The notes: generated by a model not told the origin, from the sequence alone. A stretch of DNA of 64,000 nt from Novosphingobium silvae (GCF_009856825.1 NZ_WVTD01000012.1:62001-126000), one strand, 5' to 3'; counted from the stretch's first letter, positions 1 through 12,998 are shown. Numbers and translations: made by a program.

Positions 1-2
1 TC

Positions 3-1550
3 CAGCACGATGATCCGGCTGTCTTCGCGATGATCCAGCGTGCTGACACGCTGGGCGTTTTCCAGATCGAGAGCAGGGCGCAAATGTCGATGCTGCCGCG
101 GATCAAGCCTGTGAAATTCTATGATCTGGTGATCGAAGTGGCGATTGTCCGGCCGGGACCGATCCAGGGCGATATGGTTCATCCCTATCTGCGTCGGCGC
201 GAGGGGACGGAAAAGGCTGAGTATCCGCGTCCCGAACTTCGGGCCGTCCTGGAAAAGACGCTGGGCGTGCCCCTTTTTCAGGAGCAAGCGATGAAAGTCG
301 CGATAGTCGGTGCGGGTTTCACACCGGCTGAGGCCGATCAACTGCGCCGGGCCATGGCTACTTTCAAATTCACCGGCGGCGTCAGCCATTTTTACGACAA
401 GCTCGTCGAAGGCATGGTGAGGAGGGGCTATCCGCGAGATTTCGCTGAACGCACTTTCAAGCAAATTGAGGGCTTTGGATCCTATGGCTTCCCAGAGAGC
501 CATGCGGCAAGTTTTGCGAAGATCGCCTACGCCTCCAGTTGGATGAAATGCCATCATCCCGATGTCTTTTGCGCCGCACTCCTGAATGCGCAGCCGATGG
601 GGTTCTATGCGCCGGCGCAGATTGTCCGTGACGCGCGCGCGCATGGCGTCGAAATCCGCCCGCCCTGCGTGAACGCCAGTCGCTGGGACTGCACTCTCGA
701 GCAGGGCAGGGGACGGTTTCTGGCGGTGCGGCTTGGATTGCGAATGGCCCGCGGTTTGTCCAACCTTCATGGTGCGATGATCGTGTCGGCCCGTGGCGAG
801 GAGCCTTTCAAGAGCGTCGAAGCCGTATGGCGGCGGGCAGGCGTACCGCCGGTGGCGATAGAGCGGCTAGCGGAAGCAGACGCCTTTCATAGTCTCGCGC
901 ATGATCGTCGTCAGGCACTCTGGCAGGTCAAGGGTTTGGGTGATGCTCCACTCCCGTTGTTTGCGGCAGCCGACGCACGTGAGGGTGCGATCAGCCCGGA
1001 AAGCCAGGAGCCTATGGTGACGCTCGAACCGCTCAGCGAGGGGCGCGAGGTGGTCGAGGACTACCGGACCATTCAACTTTCGCTAAGGGCGCACCCTGTC
1101 CAGTTCTTGCGCGAGGAGCTGCGCCGCCGCGGCGTCAAGGCTGCCGCCGATCTCGATCAGGTCAAGGATGGCCGGCATGTGGAAGTGGCAGGCATCATCC
1201 TGGTCCGTCAGAAGCCCGGCTCGGCAAAAGGCGTGCTTTTCATTACAATCGAGGATGAGACGGGGATCGCAAACGGGATTTTATGGCCCGATCGCTTCGA
1301 AGCACAGCGCCGCACCGTCCTGTCTTCGGCAATGGTCGGCTTGCGCGGGCGTCTGCAGCGAGAAGGTATCGTCACCCATATCATCATCGACAAAATCATC
1401 GATTACACGCCCATGCTCCGTTCGATCGGGAGTGGGTCACTGCCGCATCTGGCTGCACCCGCTGATGGCGCGACGCGTGGCGGCGGACCGGATGCGCGCG
1501 ATGGGCCGAAAGCGACAATGGTCAGAATAAAGTCGCGGGACTTTCATTGA
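3..1550 (+). CDS. dnaE2: DnaE2-type error-prone DNA polymerase III alpha subunit, 3' part
   Basis: The reading frame is open to the left edge, so the 5' part lies outside the window. The visible 515 or so residues start inside the polymerase domain (motif [13 protein letters not shown]) and run through the [17 protein letters not shown] block and an OB-fold near residues 390-460 ([18 protein letters not shown]). The protein ends in KSRDFH, typical of DnaE2/ImuC rather than the replicative DnaE. In alphaproteobacteria DnaE2 acts with ImuA and ImuB in SOS translesion synthesis and mutagenesis. Those partners would be expected upstream, beyond the edge. No damage is visible in the part present. 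Confidence 0.93.
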   Translation, partial: QHDDPAVFAMIQRADTLGVFQIESRAQMSMLPRIKPVKFYDLVIEVAIVRPGPIQGDMVHPYLRRREGTEKAEYPRPELRAVLEKTLGVPLFQEQAMKVAIVGAGFTPAEADQLRRAMATFKFTGGVSHFYDKLVEGMVRRGYPRDFAERTFKQIEGFGSYGFPESHAASFAKIAYASSWMKCHHPDVFCAALLNAQPMGFYAPAQIVRDARAHGVEIRPPCVNASRWDCTLEQGRGRFLAVRLGLRMARGLSNLHGAMIVSARGEEPFKSVEAVWRRAGVPPVAIERLAEADAFHSLAHDRRQALWQVKGLGDAPLPLFAAADAREGAISPESQEPMVTLEPLSEGREVVEDYRTIQLSLRAHPVQFLREELRRRGVKAAADLDQVKDGRHVEVAGIILVRQKPGSAKGVLFITIEDETGIANGILWPDRFEAQRRTVLSSAMVGLRGRLQREGIVTHIIIDKIIDYTPMLRSIGSGSLPHLAAPADGATRGGGPDARDGPKATMVRIKSRDFH

Positions 1551-1563
1551 CGTTGTCGCTGCA

Positions 1564-2598
1564 ATGGGCCGAATTGTCGGCTGGAGCATCGGACGGCATC
1601 GGGGGACGACATTGAACAGAGAGGAGGCATTCGATCAGGCGATCAAGCTGATCGCGGATCTTCCCTGTCAGCGTGAGGTGATTGATTTCTGGGACATGCC
1701 CGCGGTGCGCTCTGATGGCGATCGCGCAAAGTGGCGGGCCGCCGCCGACCGGCTCATAGGCATCGGCCAGAAGGTCGCACCTGATCTTGCCGAGTATTTT
1801 GAGATTTGGGCGAGCGATGCGGCCGTAGGCGCAAAAGACCTTGATCGCGGCCTGGCGCTCATGCCGCTACCGGGTCTTGGAGGCCGTGCAAGCCTGCGCG
1901 CGAGCAATATCCTCGATCTCAAGCTCAGCCTGGGCAGGCCACCGGCGGCGCGCGACATCACCGCGCTATTCGGTCCGAAGGTGACGAAATTCGGCAGGGA
2001 GAACCTGCTGAGGGTCGAACAATTTATCCAGCTCCAGCTGGATGAGCGCGCGGCACATGGCAACCCCGTCGATATTGTTCACTGGACGCAGGACGCTCAC
2101 CAGCACAAGGCAGGGTATAGCCTCTTCAACGGTCATCCCAGCTACCTCGTGGTTCAGCCGCCGGGCGGCTGGCATTTTTCCTATTCAAAGCGGGCGGAGG
2201 CCGAATGCATGGCGTTGATCCGCGACGCCGAGAACACCTGGCGTGAGGAGAGCGATCTTCCACGCGTCGGCGAAGGGTGGATTTCCGAAACCAGACTTTA
2301 CTACGAGCTGAAGGCAGCGTTTCCCGCGCTCGATGTGCTTCAGCATCACCGGCCAGATTGGCTAGGGCGACAGCATCTCGACATCGCCATTCCTTCGCTG
2401 CGTACCGCGATCGAGTTCCAGGGCGCTCAGCATGATCTGCCTGTCGCATTTTTTGGCGGAGAAGACGCCTTCATCCGGACGCAGGAGCGTGATCGCCGCA
2501 AGCTGGGCAAATGCAGAAAGCAAGGTTGGCGCCTCTTCTATGCGCGCGAGGGGTATGATCTCACCGATCTGATCGCCCAGATCGTAGAGCCGCGATGA
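1564..2598 (+). CDS. Protein with C-terminal PD-(D/E)XK-like nuclease signature
   Basis: A 344-residue protein of no recognised family. The C-terminal third looks like a restriction-endonuclease-like fold: E242 in ETRLYYELKAAFP, then D273 in HLDIAI, then E284-x-Q286 in AIEFQGAQH, then a basic helix (RDRRKLGKCRKQGWRL). This D-X10-ExQ arrangement is seen in Vsr-like and DUF559-like nucleases; catalysis is inferred. The N-terminal half is helical and without known motifs. An alternative TTG start at 1612 has a purine-rich stretch (GGGGGA) five bases upstream and would remove 16 residues. The gene follows dnaE2 by 13 bases, so co-transcription with that DNA-damage gene is likely. Confidence 0.75.
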   Translation: MGRIVGWSIGRHRGTTLNREEAFDQAIKLIADLPCQREVIDFWDMPAVRSDGDRAKWRAAADRLIGIGQKVAPDLAEYFEIWASDAAVGAKDLDRGLALMPLPGLGGRASLRASNILDLKLSLGRPPAARDITALFGPKVTKFGRENLLRVEQFIQLQLDERAAHGNPVDIVHWTQDAHQHKAGYSLFNGHPSYLVVQPPGGWHFSYSKRAEAECMALIRDAENTWREESDLPRVGEGWISETRLYYELKAAFPALDVLQHHRPDWLGRQHLDIAIPSLRTAIEFQGAQHDLPVAFFGGEDAFIRTQERDRRKLGKCRKQGWRLFYAREGYDLTDLIAQIVEPR

Positions 2599-2777
2599 CC
2601 CTGTCCAATTGACAGAAGAACACCAAGATGAAATGAAGGCGTCGGTCATCGCAGTGGCCGGCCGCCTGCTCAAGCGAAGCCTTCGTGGCACTGTATGAAT
2701 TTCTGATTCCCATCCCGTTTTCGCGGCATTGGGCGACGGTAGCAGGCGACGTTTTCCGAAGCCGACGGAGAATGGCG

Positions 2778-3551
2778 ATGGCATATAGTTTCCAGAAGAT
2801 TTCGGATGTTAAGCTGCGCGCGCGCAAGATCGCGCGTGAGCAGGATATCCCTCGCTACCAGGCGCTGGACACCGCCGCACGCGGCGGTGGATTTCAGAAC
2901 TTCGCTCATGCACTCAAGGAGCTGCCGGAGCTGGCACCCGCATCCCCCTGGTCAAATCGGATCGAGATCAGCCAGGGCTGGTGGAGCCGGAAGGAGCGAA
3001 CCGGTGGGCAGGTAGCAGCATCGATCAGCCTGAAGCACGCGTTGTGCGAGCTGGTGAAGCCCCACCAGCTGGTCGAAACACTGGGCGGCTGCCGCATCGA
3101 CGGAGAGGCACGGCTCATCAGCGATGGCAGCATGCGGGACCGCGAGGCGAGCATAATCGACGTAGCGAGGGTCGCCCGCGCACTTCAATTCATGGATGCG
3201 ACAGGCCTCAAACCATCGCGATCGCGGCGCTGCTATCCCAAGGGCGACTGGGACAATCGGCCGCCCATTGCGGATCATGACAGCTGTTGGTTCGATCCGG
3301 AGGCGCGGGCCTATGTGCTGGTAACCCAGCCATATCCTGGACGCGCTGCGATGCGTAGCGAGGTTCAGGCTGCCTGGGAGGCCCGGCATGGTTGGCGTAC
3401 ATTCCGCAGCGACTGGGGCAGCATGTACGGCTTTGGTACGGAGCTCTATCTCCTCTGTCCGCCAGCCTACGCGGACCTCCTTGGGCGGAAACTTGCCGAT
3501 CTTGGTGCTGGTCCCGATGCGATTACCAACGAGGACGTCTCCGATGTCTGA
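2778..3551 (+). CDS. Hypothetical protein, 257 aa
   Basis: Not assigned to a family with certainty. The start at 2778 (MAYSFQKISDVKLRARKI) is preferred because GGAG at 2767-2770 lies seven bases before it; the open frame itself reaches back to 2685. The N-terminal 55 residues are helical and basic, ending in a Gly/Phe-rich turn (AARGGGFQNFAHALKEL). The remainder is mixed with many Trp and Arg residues (WWSRKER, CYPKGDWDNRP, DSCWFDPEARAYVLVTQPYPGR). There is no signal peptide or membrane segment, so it is probably cytosolic. It stands alone between the nuclease-like gene and a long perfect hairpin. Confidence 0.7.
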   Translation: MAYSFQKISDVKLRARKIAREQDIPRYQALDTAARGGGFQNFAHALKELPELAPASPWSNRIEISQGWWSRKERTGGQVAASISLKHALCELVKPHQLVETLGGCRIDGEARLISDGSMRDREASIIDVARVARALQFMDATGLKPSRSRRCYPKGDWDNRPPIADHDSCWFDPEARAYVLVTQPYPGRAAMRSEVQAAWEARHGWRTFRSDWGSMYGFGTELYLLCPPAYADLLGRKLADLGAGPDAITNEDVSDV

Positions 3552-3575
3552 GCAGAGCTCCTGCGAGAGACCACT

Positions 3576-3609
3576 TCTGTCACTTTACCCGAGGCGGTAA
3601 AGTGACAGA
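3576..3609. terminator. Perfect 14-bp inverted repeat, terminator or operator
   Basis: Arms 3576-3589 (TCTGTCACTTTACC) and 3596-3609 (GGTAAAGTGACAGA) are perfectly complementary, with a six-base CGAGGC loop. It sits 24 bases after one gene and 90 bases before the next. No T-run follows on either strand, so an operator or a processing site is as likely as a Rho-independent terminator. Confidence 0.6.
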
Positions 3610-3699
3610 GGCGACTCTTTGCGACCGAACCGGCGATGGGGAGCAGCTGAATGGCCGTAGGCCTCTCGCCAATTCAACAACAATCAGGAGTAATTGATC

Positions 3700-4017
3700 A
3701 TGCGTGAGACCCGCCCGCCGCTGGTTGGCAAGCTCGCCCTTGCCGCGCGCAGCCTCGTCGAAGTGCCTCGCGCGCACGCTGCGCTCGCTGTCGCCGTCGA
3801 TGAGGACGACCTCGCTGCGTTTGAAGACGGGATCAGAGAGCTCGATCCGGATGCAACACTGCGCCTGCTACATTATCTCGAAGAGTGTGGCGCTGTTTTC
3901 CTTCCGGAAGGGAAGGAGGGCGGTATCGGGGTTCGGTTGCGGTTCAATGCGCGTGACGTCCGCGCTCTCAATCGCCTCGAAGGCGAGGGAGGGCCGGTCG
4001 GCAAGGACGATGTGTAA
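3700..4017 (+). CDS. Hypothetical protein, 105 aa
   Basis: A small acidic protein of unknown function. The ATG at 3700 is chosen over the TTG at 3694 because AGGAG at 3686-3690 gives a nine-base spacing to the ATG. The sequence is mostly helical (LAALAVAVDEDDLAAFEDGIREL) with a short beta segment (IGVRLRFNARDVRALNRL), and it has no Cys, signal peptide or membrane segment. It follows the hairpin at 3576-3609, which may control it. Confidence 0.65.
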   Translation: MRETRPPLVGKLALAARSLVEVPRAHAALAVAVDEDDLAAFEDGIRELDPDATLRLLHYLEECGAVFLPEGKEGGIGVRLRFNARDVRALNRLEGEGGPVGKDDV

Positions 4018-4127
4018 ACAAATGGGGATTGCGTCAGCGCTGCGGTGAAGTGCCACGACTGTTCAAAACGGCGTTGGCTCTCTGAGAGGGATTCACATTG
4101 GGTGTGGGATGTGCTTGAAATGTTCCC

Positions 4128-4679
4128 ATGTTCCAGCCCGATCTTTTCGCCATGGAAGCCTCGATAACGCCGGTCATTTCTGCTGATCGCGAGGTGCTGG
4201 ACATGCCTGCTATTCTCGAGCGGCTGACCGAGGTGTGTCAGCGGCCACGATATAGTTTCATGGTGCTCAACCTCATCGCTCAAGCCAGCGACCGGAACGG
4301 ATCTGCTGGGCCTTATATTCGGGAGGGGGATCGCCGGATTCCCGTCCGGGACTGGCTATGCGATGCCCTGATGCCGGTGGCGCAGCGTGACCCTCGTCGC
4401 CTCGCAATCGCGGATCGGGTCCGGCGTGAGCTGGCCGAGCGCAATGCGATGCCCGCTGATGCGCGCGAAGCTGAAAGTCTCGTCGAAGCCCAGGTCGCCA
4501 AACGGATCCGTCTCTCGGGGCGTACCAATGTCAGCCGTGCCGTGTCCGAGCTTGTGCGGGCGGGGCTGGTTCGGCGACACTATCAGGGCTACCGGGTCGA
4601 CCATCCCAACCGCGGTGCCCAGCGACAGGCGGTCTACATCGTCAATGAGGCGGCGCGCCGGGTGCTCCGCCGGGCCTGA
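4128..4679 (+). CDS. Putative winged-helix DNA-binding protein
   Basis: A 183-residue basic protein. The C-terminal 60 residues (GRTNVSRAVSELVRAGLVRRHYQGYRV) have the shape of a winged helix, with a recognition helix followed by a beta hairpin and a basic tail. The middle part (REGDRRIPVRDWLCDALM) is helical. This architecture occurs in plasmid- or island-borne regulators and accessory replication proteins, but no specific family is recognised. The start is uncertain; ATG 4152 is an in-frame alternative. Confidence 0.6.
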   Translation: MFQPDLFAMEASITPVISADREVLDMPAILERLTEVCQRPRYSFMVLNLIAQASDRNGSAGPYIREGDRRIPVRDWLCDALMPVAQRDPRRLAIADRVRRELAERNAMPADAREAESLVEAQVAKRIRLSGRTNVSRAVSELVRAGLVRRHYQGYRVDHPNRGAQRQAVYIVNEAARRVLRRA

Positions 4680-4746
4680 CACGCAGCGGAACTAAAATCC
4701 GAAGCACGCCATTTACGCAGCATCACAAAGAGACTAGCTTTCGAAT

Positions 4747-4935
4747 ATGGCGAGCATTCTGACCCTTGGACAACAGCGTAAAGCCGGCACCGCCGCGCGC
4801 AAGGTCGGCGGGTATGGCGAGCTTATTCGGCTCGAGACCGAGCGCCGGAAGGCCAAGGGCCAGGGCAAGATTGTGCTCGAAGCCTCGACCGGACGCTACA
4901 TCTTCCAGCCTAAGAAGACCGCTCCCGCTTCATAA
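4747..4935 (+). CDS. Small basic protein, 62 aa
   Basis: A 62-residue protein rich in Lys, Arg, Gly and Ala (QQRKAGTAARKVGGYGELIRLETERRKAKGQGK). It has no membrane segment. It ends three bases before the membrane-protein gene at 4939 and probably belongs to that operon. The high positive charge suggests nucleic-acid or membrane-surface binding, but no family is recognised. Confidence 0.55.
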   Translation: MASILTLGQQRKAGTAARKVGGYGELIRLETERRKAKGQGKIVLEASTGRYIFQPKKTAPAS

Positions 4936-4938
4936 TCG

Positions 4939-5799
4939 ATGGCGTTGACGCTCGGCCTGCTGGCGAGCGTGCTCGTCCTACTGCCCGGCCTCGCCGTCCT
5001 AGCCGCGTTCAATTTTCGGACCAGGCGCGGAGGCGCCAGGCGCCCCGAACTCGCCCTAACGACTATCAGCGCGCTGGTCATGGCCGCAGCCGTCTCGATT
5101 GTCGTCCATCTGGTGGCATGGGCCGCAATCGAAGGCGCGCTCGCCTTCGTGACGGCACTTCATGATGCCTATCCGGTCCTTGATCTTGGCCCGAAAATCG
5201 AGAATCCGCTGACCAGCTTCTTTGCCGCTGTGGCAGGAAACAAACCGATGGCGTTCAGCGGCGCGGTCGCGCTTGGCATGGTCCTCATTACCGAAATGGT
5301 CGCGCTCGTGAATTTCGTGCTCGGCGAAACCTTCGAACTGGCCTTCGACGAATATGACCTGAACGGCCAAGGCTGGGTCTTCGAGCACATCACGCGCCCG
5401 GCCGAGAATGGGTACACGCCCGTGGGACATGTCTTTACCGCTACGATGAGCGGGAAGTACGGCATCGCGTACAAAGGGCCGATCATCGACATCCGTCAAG
5501 GCGACAAGGGCGAAATCCTCTCGATCGCTCTCGCGCGGCCTGAGCGGTTTCTCTACGAACTGGGGACGTTCGACGACGACCCACCCAAAAAGAGCTGGAT
5601 CGAGCGCCTGCTGCCCGGGGACGCGGAGGAGGCGGAGCCTCATAGCGGCGTTCGGCATCATGAAAAGGATTATGCCGGCGGCGTGGTCGCGCTGGATGCG
5701 CGTGTGATCAATAATATCGTCGTGCGCAGCATCGCGGATGAACTGCTCGAGCAGATCGACGAGGAAGTGCCGGACGAACCGGAGGTGCCGCTCGCGTGA
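4939..5799 (+). CDS. Hypothetical integral membrane protein with acidic cytoplasmic tail
   Basis: A 286-residue protein with three likely membrane segments near residues 5-25, 42-68 and 105-130, followed by a soluble C-terminal half. That half holds short beta-rich stretches (GYTPVGHVFTATMSGKYGIAYKG; GDKGEILSIALARPERFLYELG), which look like a small barrel or SH3-like domain, and an acidic end. No family is assigned with confidence. The stop overlaps the GTG of the next gene by four bases, so the two are translationally coupled; 4747-6784 forms one apparent operon. Confidence 0.65.
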   Translation: MALTLGLLASVLVLLPGLAVLAAFNFRTRRGGARRPELALTTISALVMAAAVSIVVHLVAWAAIEGALAFVTALHDAYPVLDLGPKIENPLTSFFAAVAGNKPMAFSGAVALGMVLITEMVALVNFVLGETFELAFDEYDLNGQGWVFEHITRPAENGYTPVGHVFTATMSGKYGIAYKGPIIDIRQGDKGEILSIALARPERFLYELGTFDDDPPKKSWIERLLPGDAEEAEPHSGVRHHEKDYAGGVVALDARVINNIVVRSIADELLEQIDEEVPDEPEVPLA

Positions 5800-6269
5800 A
5801 TGCCGGATCGTCAAACTTGCTACAAGACGCAGGAGGTCTTTACGGGCTCTTGCTGACCTTGGTCTTCCTCGCATTCATATGGGTGGCGCTGCTTAGCCTC
5901 ACCCGTGACCTGTGGCGGATCGTCTTTCTGTATGAGACTCGCAGGGCGCCGACGCTTGGTATTGGCAGCGCCATCGCGATTGGTGTGTACATCCTGGCTG
6001 GACTCACCTTAGGCGCTAAGCATTATGCGGCCATGATGTTCGCCGTGGTGGCGCTCGGTCCCTGGCTGCTGGTCAAGTCGGTCAGTGTCTATGCCTGGTT
6101 TCGGGATGGCCCGGAGGTGCGTCAAGCGGCTCTGGAAATTCGATCCATCGAGGCGGCCCGGATGCGCGAGACGCTCCCCAGGGCCGATCAGAAATTGCCG
6201 TGGCGCGGATATCTGTTCGACGTAGAGCGCGCGATAAGGCGTGGTCGCTACGAACCGCCCCCGATCTGA
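5796..6269 (+). CDS. Hypothetical membrane protein, 157 aa
   Basis: It starts with GTG inside the GTGA overlap with the upstream gene. Three hydrophobic segments are visible near residues 13-35, 53-72 and 78-98, followed by a charged cytoplasmic C-terminus (EIRSIEAARMRETLPRADQK). The family is not recognised. Its stop shares bases with the ATG of the next gene, which supports a fixed three-protein unit with its neighbours. Confidence 0.65.
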   Translation: MNAGSSNLLQDAGGLYGLLLTLVFLAFIWVALLSLTRDLWRIVFLYETRRAPTLGIGSAIAIGVYILAGLTLGAKHYAAMMFAVVALGPWLLVKSVSVYAWFRDGPEVRQAALEIRSIEAARMRETLPRADQKLPWRGYLFDVERAIRRGRYEPPPI

Positions 6270-6784
6270 TGGTTCGCCTTGCAGATCACTTGGCGCGAGA
6301 ACAGTGCGTCTATCCCTCGCCGTTAATCGGGTGCCCGGTGGTTCTAGTCCTCGATCTGCCTGAAAAGAACCGCGGCGCCGGTCTGGCGCTCGGTCGCTAC
6401 TATCCGATCATCATCGAGAACGAGGATGAACGTGCAGAACTGAATGCTTTTTTTGATGCGGAGCGCCCGGCCATGGTGACCCCGGATCTCCTCGACCATC
6501 AGCCGACGGCGTTTCATTCGGACAGGTTGATCGTCACGCGCTATACCCCCTCCCGACCCGGATGGCCCTGGATCAGCCTCTTCTACTGGCCCAAGGACTA
6601 CCGAGCAGCAGCAGTGGGGCAGGGCCTTTCTATGGCTCGCGGTTGCTATACCACGGAGCTGTTCGACACGAGCGAAGCCCGCGACGAGCATGATTTGCTC
6701 ATCGTCCAATCCTTGCGGGAACGCCACACCCTGCAAATCCAGTTGATCTCGTCCGAGATTGAGGCGGGAACCGGCCGCGCCTGA
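6269..6784 (+). CDS. Hypothetical soluble protein, 171 aa
   Basis: The ATG at 6269 overlaps the upstream TGA and is preferred to an in-frame start at 6200, because that would extend far into the previous gene. The protein is soluble, with beta-rich sequence (PVVLVLDLPE, YYPIIIENEDERAEL, SDRLIVTRYTPSRPGWPWISLFYWPKDYR). It is the last gene of the 4747-6784 cluster. No catalytic motif is recognised. Confidence 0.6.
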   Translation: MVRLADHLAREQCVYPSPLIGCPVVLVLDLPEKNRGAGLALGRYYPIIIENEDERAELNAFFDAERPAMVTPDLLDHQPTAFHSDRLIVTRYTPSRPGWPWISLFYWPKDYRAAAVGQGLSMARGCYTTELFDTSEARDEHDLLIVQSLRERHTLQIQLISSEIEAGTGRA

Positions 6785-6893
6785 GCAGGCCGGCCAGAAA
6801 GCCCTGACAATCACGATCTCAAGATAGCGTCTGCTTCGGCAGCGTGCCTTGGCGCGCGCCGATTGCATCTCGGTCGCGCCTTGACGACTAACA

Positions 6894-6911
6894 TATCAAC
6901 ACATATTCATA
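6894..6911. promoter_or_regulatory. Zinc-type ArsR operator before the RND operon
   Basis: The 18-mer TATCAACACATATTCATA matches 15 of 18 positions of the perfect site before the CDF gene (23753-23770). It lies eight bases after TTGACG at 6881-6886, the same layout as at the CDF promoter, so a bound repressor would cover the space between -35 and -10. It is 250 bases ahead of the adaptor start. The 6785-7159 gap holds this site and the CueR-like site at 7061, and no convincing gene. Confidence 0.75.
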
Positions 6912-7060
6912 TAACATACATGAGTATGAAGAGGTGGGCCGTATTCCGCGACGTTGAGGATCGAAATGGGTGCAAAAAAGTGCGGTTTTCCGTGCGTTCT
7001 GCGAGCCAGCTTCGTCACGACGCAGAGGCGGAAAAATCGAGTGGTCACCGCGAATCTGCG

Positions 7061-7082
7061 CTTGACCTTCCAATGCTTGGAA
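7061..7082 (+). promoter_or_regulatory. CueR-like MerR-family promoter element before the RND operon
   Basis: TTGACC at 7062-7067 runs into the perfect dyad TTCCAA-TGC-TTGGAA (7068-7082). This is the MerR/CueR operator shape, and the first half (CTTGACCTTCCAA) is shared with four other CueR sites in the window. It ends 77 bases before the adaptor ATG. The -10 is weak, as expected for an activator-twisted promoter. Confidence 0.65.
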
Positions 7083-7159
7083 CCCGCATCCCCGGGAAAA
7101 CAGGTGGGAAGCCATTGTCCGGGGGTCCGGCAGAAGTGGCTGAATTAAGGAAAGAAATT

Positions 7160-8349
7160 ATGCGAAAATCAGTCGCGACTCTGCTGTCATCGGGGGCGCT
7201 TGGAATGGCACTGCTTCTTGCAGCTTGCGGGGGCCCCTCGGGAGGCCAGCAAGGGCAGGGCGGCCCACCGACGCCTCAGGTGCCCGTCGCACAGGTCATC
7301 GTCCGGGAACTGGCACCGTCCAGCGAATTCAACGGTTCGCTTACCGCGCCCAAGTCGGTGGAACTACGGCCACGGGTGAGCGGACAGATCATCGGGGTCG
7401 ATGTGCCTGAAGGTGGCATGGTCCGTCAGGGCCAGACCCTCTTCCGGATCGATCCTCGTCCCTTCCAGGTCGCTGTCGATCAGGCCGCGGGCAATCTTGC
7501 GCAGGCGGAAGCCCAGGCGGCACAGGCTCAGGCCGACTTTGCGCGGGCCGAGCGTCTGATCGCGACGGGTGCCATCTCCCGCAAGGAGTATGACGCCGCA
7601 GTTGCCCAGCGCCGCGCCGGGCTTGCGTCGACTCAGGCGGCGAGGGCTGCTGTTGCCGCAGCGCGCCTCGATCTGTCTTTCACACGGGTCACAGCGCCCA
7701 TCAGCGGCCGGGTCGATCGCATTCTTGTGACGGAAGGCAATGTGGTTGCCGGCGGCGCGCAGGCGACCCCGCTGACGACCATCAAGTCCGTCAATCCGCT
7801 GTACGCTGAGTTCGACATCGACGAAGCCACCTATCTGAGCTTCGTGGAAAAGGCGCGGCGCGCGGGCACCGCGACTAAGCTGCCGGTCGAGTTCGGCCTC
7901 ATGACCGACGAAGGGTTCCCGCGCACTGCGACGCTGGACTTCCTGGGCAATGGAATCGATCGCAGCGCGGGCACCATTCGCGCTCGCGCGCTCGTCCAGA
8001 ATACTGACGGTGCCCTTGCGCCTGGCCTGTTCGCCAGAATCCGGCTTGTTACCGGCGAGCGCCAGCAGTCGATCCTCATCGACGACCAGGCCGTCGGTAA
8101 CGATCAAGGCAAGAGCTTCGTTCTCATTCTCGCCAAGGGCAACAAGGTCGACTTCCGCCCGGTCGAGCTCGGTCCGATCGTCGATGGCCTGCGCGTGATC
8201 AAGTCCGGCCTGCAGCCCTCGGACACCGTCATCATCAAGGGTCTCGTGCGTCCCGGCATGCAGGTCGTGCCGCGCAAGGGGCCGATGCAGCAGAGCCAGG
8301 GCAACGGTAATCCGCAGGCCGCCGCCAAGCCTGCTGCGGAGGCACGCTG

Positions 8350-8350
<1 letters not shown>
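7160..8350 (+). CDS. RND efflux periplasmic adaptor lipoprotein (MexE/AcrA type)
   Basis: The adaptor links the inner-membrane pump to the outer-membrane channel. The start at 7160 is fixed by AAGGAAAG upstream and by a lipoprotein signal with the lipobox LAAC at Cys23; the frame is open further upstream but carries no second signal. Domains in order are a lipoyl half (PRVSGQIIGVDVPEGGMVRQGQ), a helical hairpin rich in Ala/Gln (about residues 95-150), the second lipoyl half (FTRVTAPISGRVDRILVTEGNVV), a beta barrel and a membrane-proximal domain. Its TGA overlaps the ATG of the pump gene. Upstream zinc-type ArsR and CueR-like sites suggest metal control. Confidence 0.93.
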
Positions 8351-11522
<3,172 letters not shown>

Positions 11523-11526
<4 letters not shown>

Positions 11527-12998
11527 TCGCGCCCTACAAGCAACGCGGCGCAAGGTTTGCCGCACTTCTCGCCTCGGTCGCGCTCGCAGGATGCGCGACC
11601 ATGGCACCCAAATATGAGCGGCCGGTCACCCCGGTGAGCGAGAGCTTCCCTGTGGGCGCTGCCTATGGTGATGTCGCCTCGACAGGCGAGGAGTCGGCGG
11701 CTGACATTGGCTGGAAGGATTTCTTCGCAGATCCGCTCCTCCATCAGCTTGTCGAGAAGTCGCTCACCAACAATCGCGACCTTCGGGTCGCAGCCTTGAA
11801 CGTCGAAGCGGCGCGCGCACGGTATCGCGTGCAGCGTTCCGAGCTCCTTCCCACCCTCAGCGTTGGGGCGGAGGGCACGGCGCAAAAACTCCCGTCGGAT
11901 CTATTCTACAACCGGCGGCAATATCAGGTCGGCGCTGCTGTTTCGGCTTGGGAGCTTGATTTGTGGGGTCGCATCCGCAGTCTCAGCGATCAGGCGAGGG
12001 AAGCCTATTTCGCGGTCGAGGAGAACCGGACCGCTGCTCAGCTCAGCCTCGTCGCCGAAGTGGCGAATGCCTATCTGACGCTTCGCGCCGATCAGGCCAT
12101 GTTGCGCCTTTCGCAAGATACCCTGGCGACCCAGAAGACTTCCTACGACCTCACAAACCAGCTCGTCGAGGTGGGCAACATTGCCAAGCTCGATCTGCGC
12201 AGGACGGAGGTTGCTCTTCGCACAGCCGAGGCGGATGTTGCGACTTATACCCGACTTGCAGCGCAAGATCGCAATGCGCTCGCGCTCCTGCTCGGCGAAC
12301 CGCTTTCCCCAGACCTTGCGACCCAGCTCGACAACGCCACGACGCTCCCGGATGGAATCGTAACATCGAAAATACCGGCAGGACTGCCCTCGGACCTGCT
12401 CACGAGAAGGCCCGACATCCGGGCTGCCGAGCACAGTCTCAAGGGTGCGAACGCCTCGATCGGCGCGGCGCGGGCCGCCTTCTTCCCGACCATTACGCTG
12501 ACCGGATCGGGCGGGACAGCCAGCTCAAGCCTCGATGACCTGTTCACGAGTGGCTCGGGTGCCTGGAGCTTCATGCCCCGGATCAACCTGCCCATCTTCA
12601 ACGGCGGCGCGTTGCGCGCTAATCTGGAGCAGGCGAAGGTCCAGAAAAGCATCGAGATCGCAACTTACGAGAAGGCGATCCAGACGGCGTTTCGGGAGGT
12701 GTCCGATGGTCTCGCAGGACAGCGGACTTTCGATGATCAGATCAAAGCCGAGCAGTCGCGCGAGGCAGCCAGCGGAGCGGCCTACAAACTCTCCGAGCAG
12801 CGCTTCAAGGAAGGCGAGGACAGTAATTTGGCGCTGCTGGATGCGCAGCGCGCCCATTACGGATCGCAGCAGGCGCTCGTCAGGGCGCGGCTCGCCCGCC
12901 TCTCGAACCTCATCAATCTCTACAAGGCCCTTGGCGGCGGCTGGACGGCACAGTCGATAGCAGCTGGCCTCGATCAGGCACCTTCGACCCGACAGTAA
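11523..12998 (+). CDS. Outer-membrane efflux channel lipoprotein (OprM/NodT family)
   Basis: A 491-residue TolC-like channel completing the tripartite pump. The N-terminus carries a lipoprotein signal with LAGC at Cys23 (ASVALAGCATMAPKYERP). Two duplicated OEP repeats follow, with the family motifs WELDLWGR and TRRPDIRAAE. The ATG overlaps the pump stop (GCATGA). Length is normal for the family. Confidence 0.94.

Noticed and set aside
6863..7159. N-terminal extension of the RND adaptor
   Set aside because: The lipoprotein signal and ribosome site at 7160 fix the start; the extension overlaps both regulatory sites.
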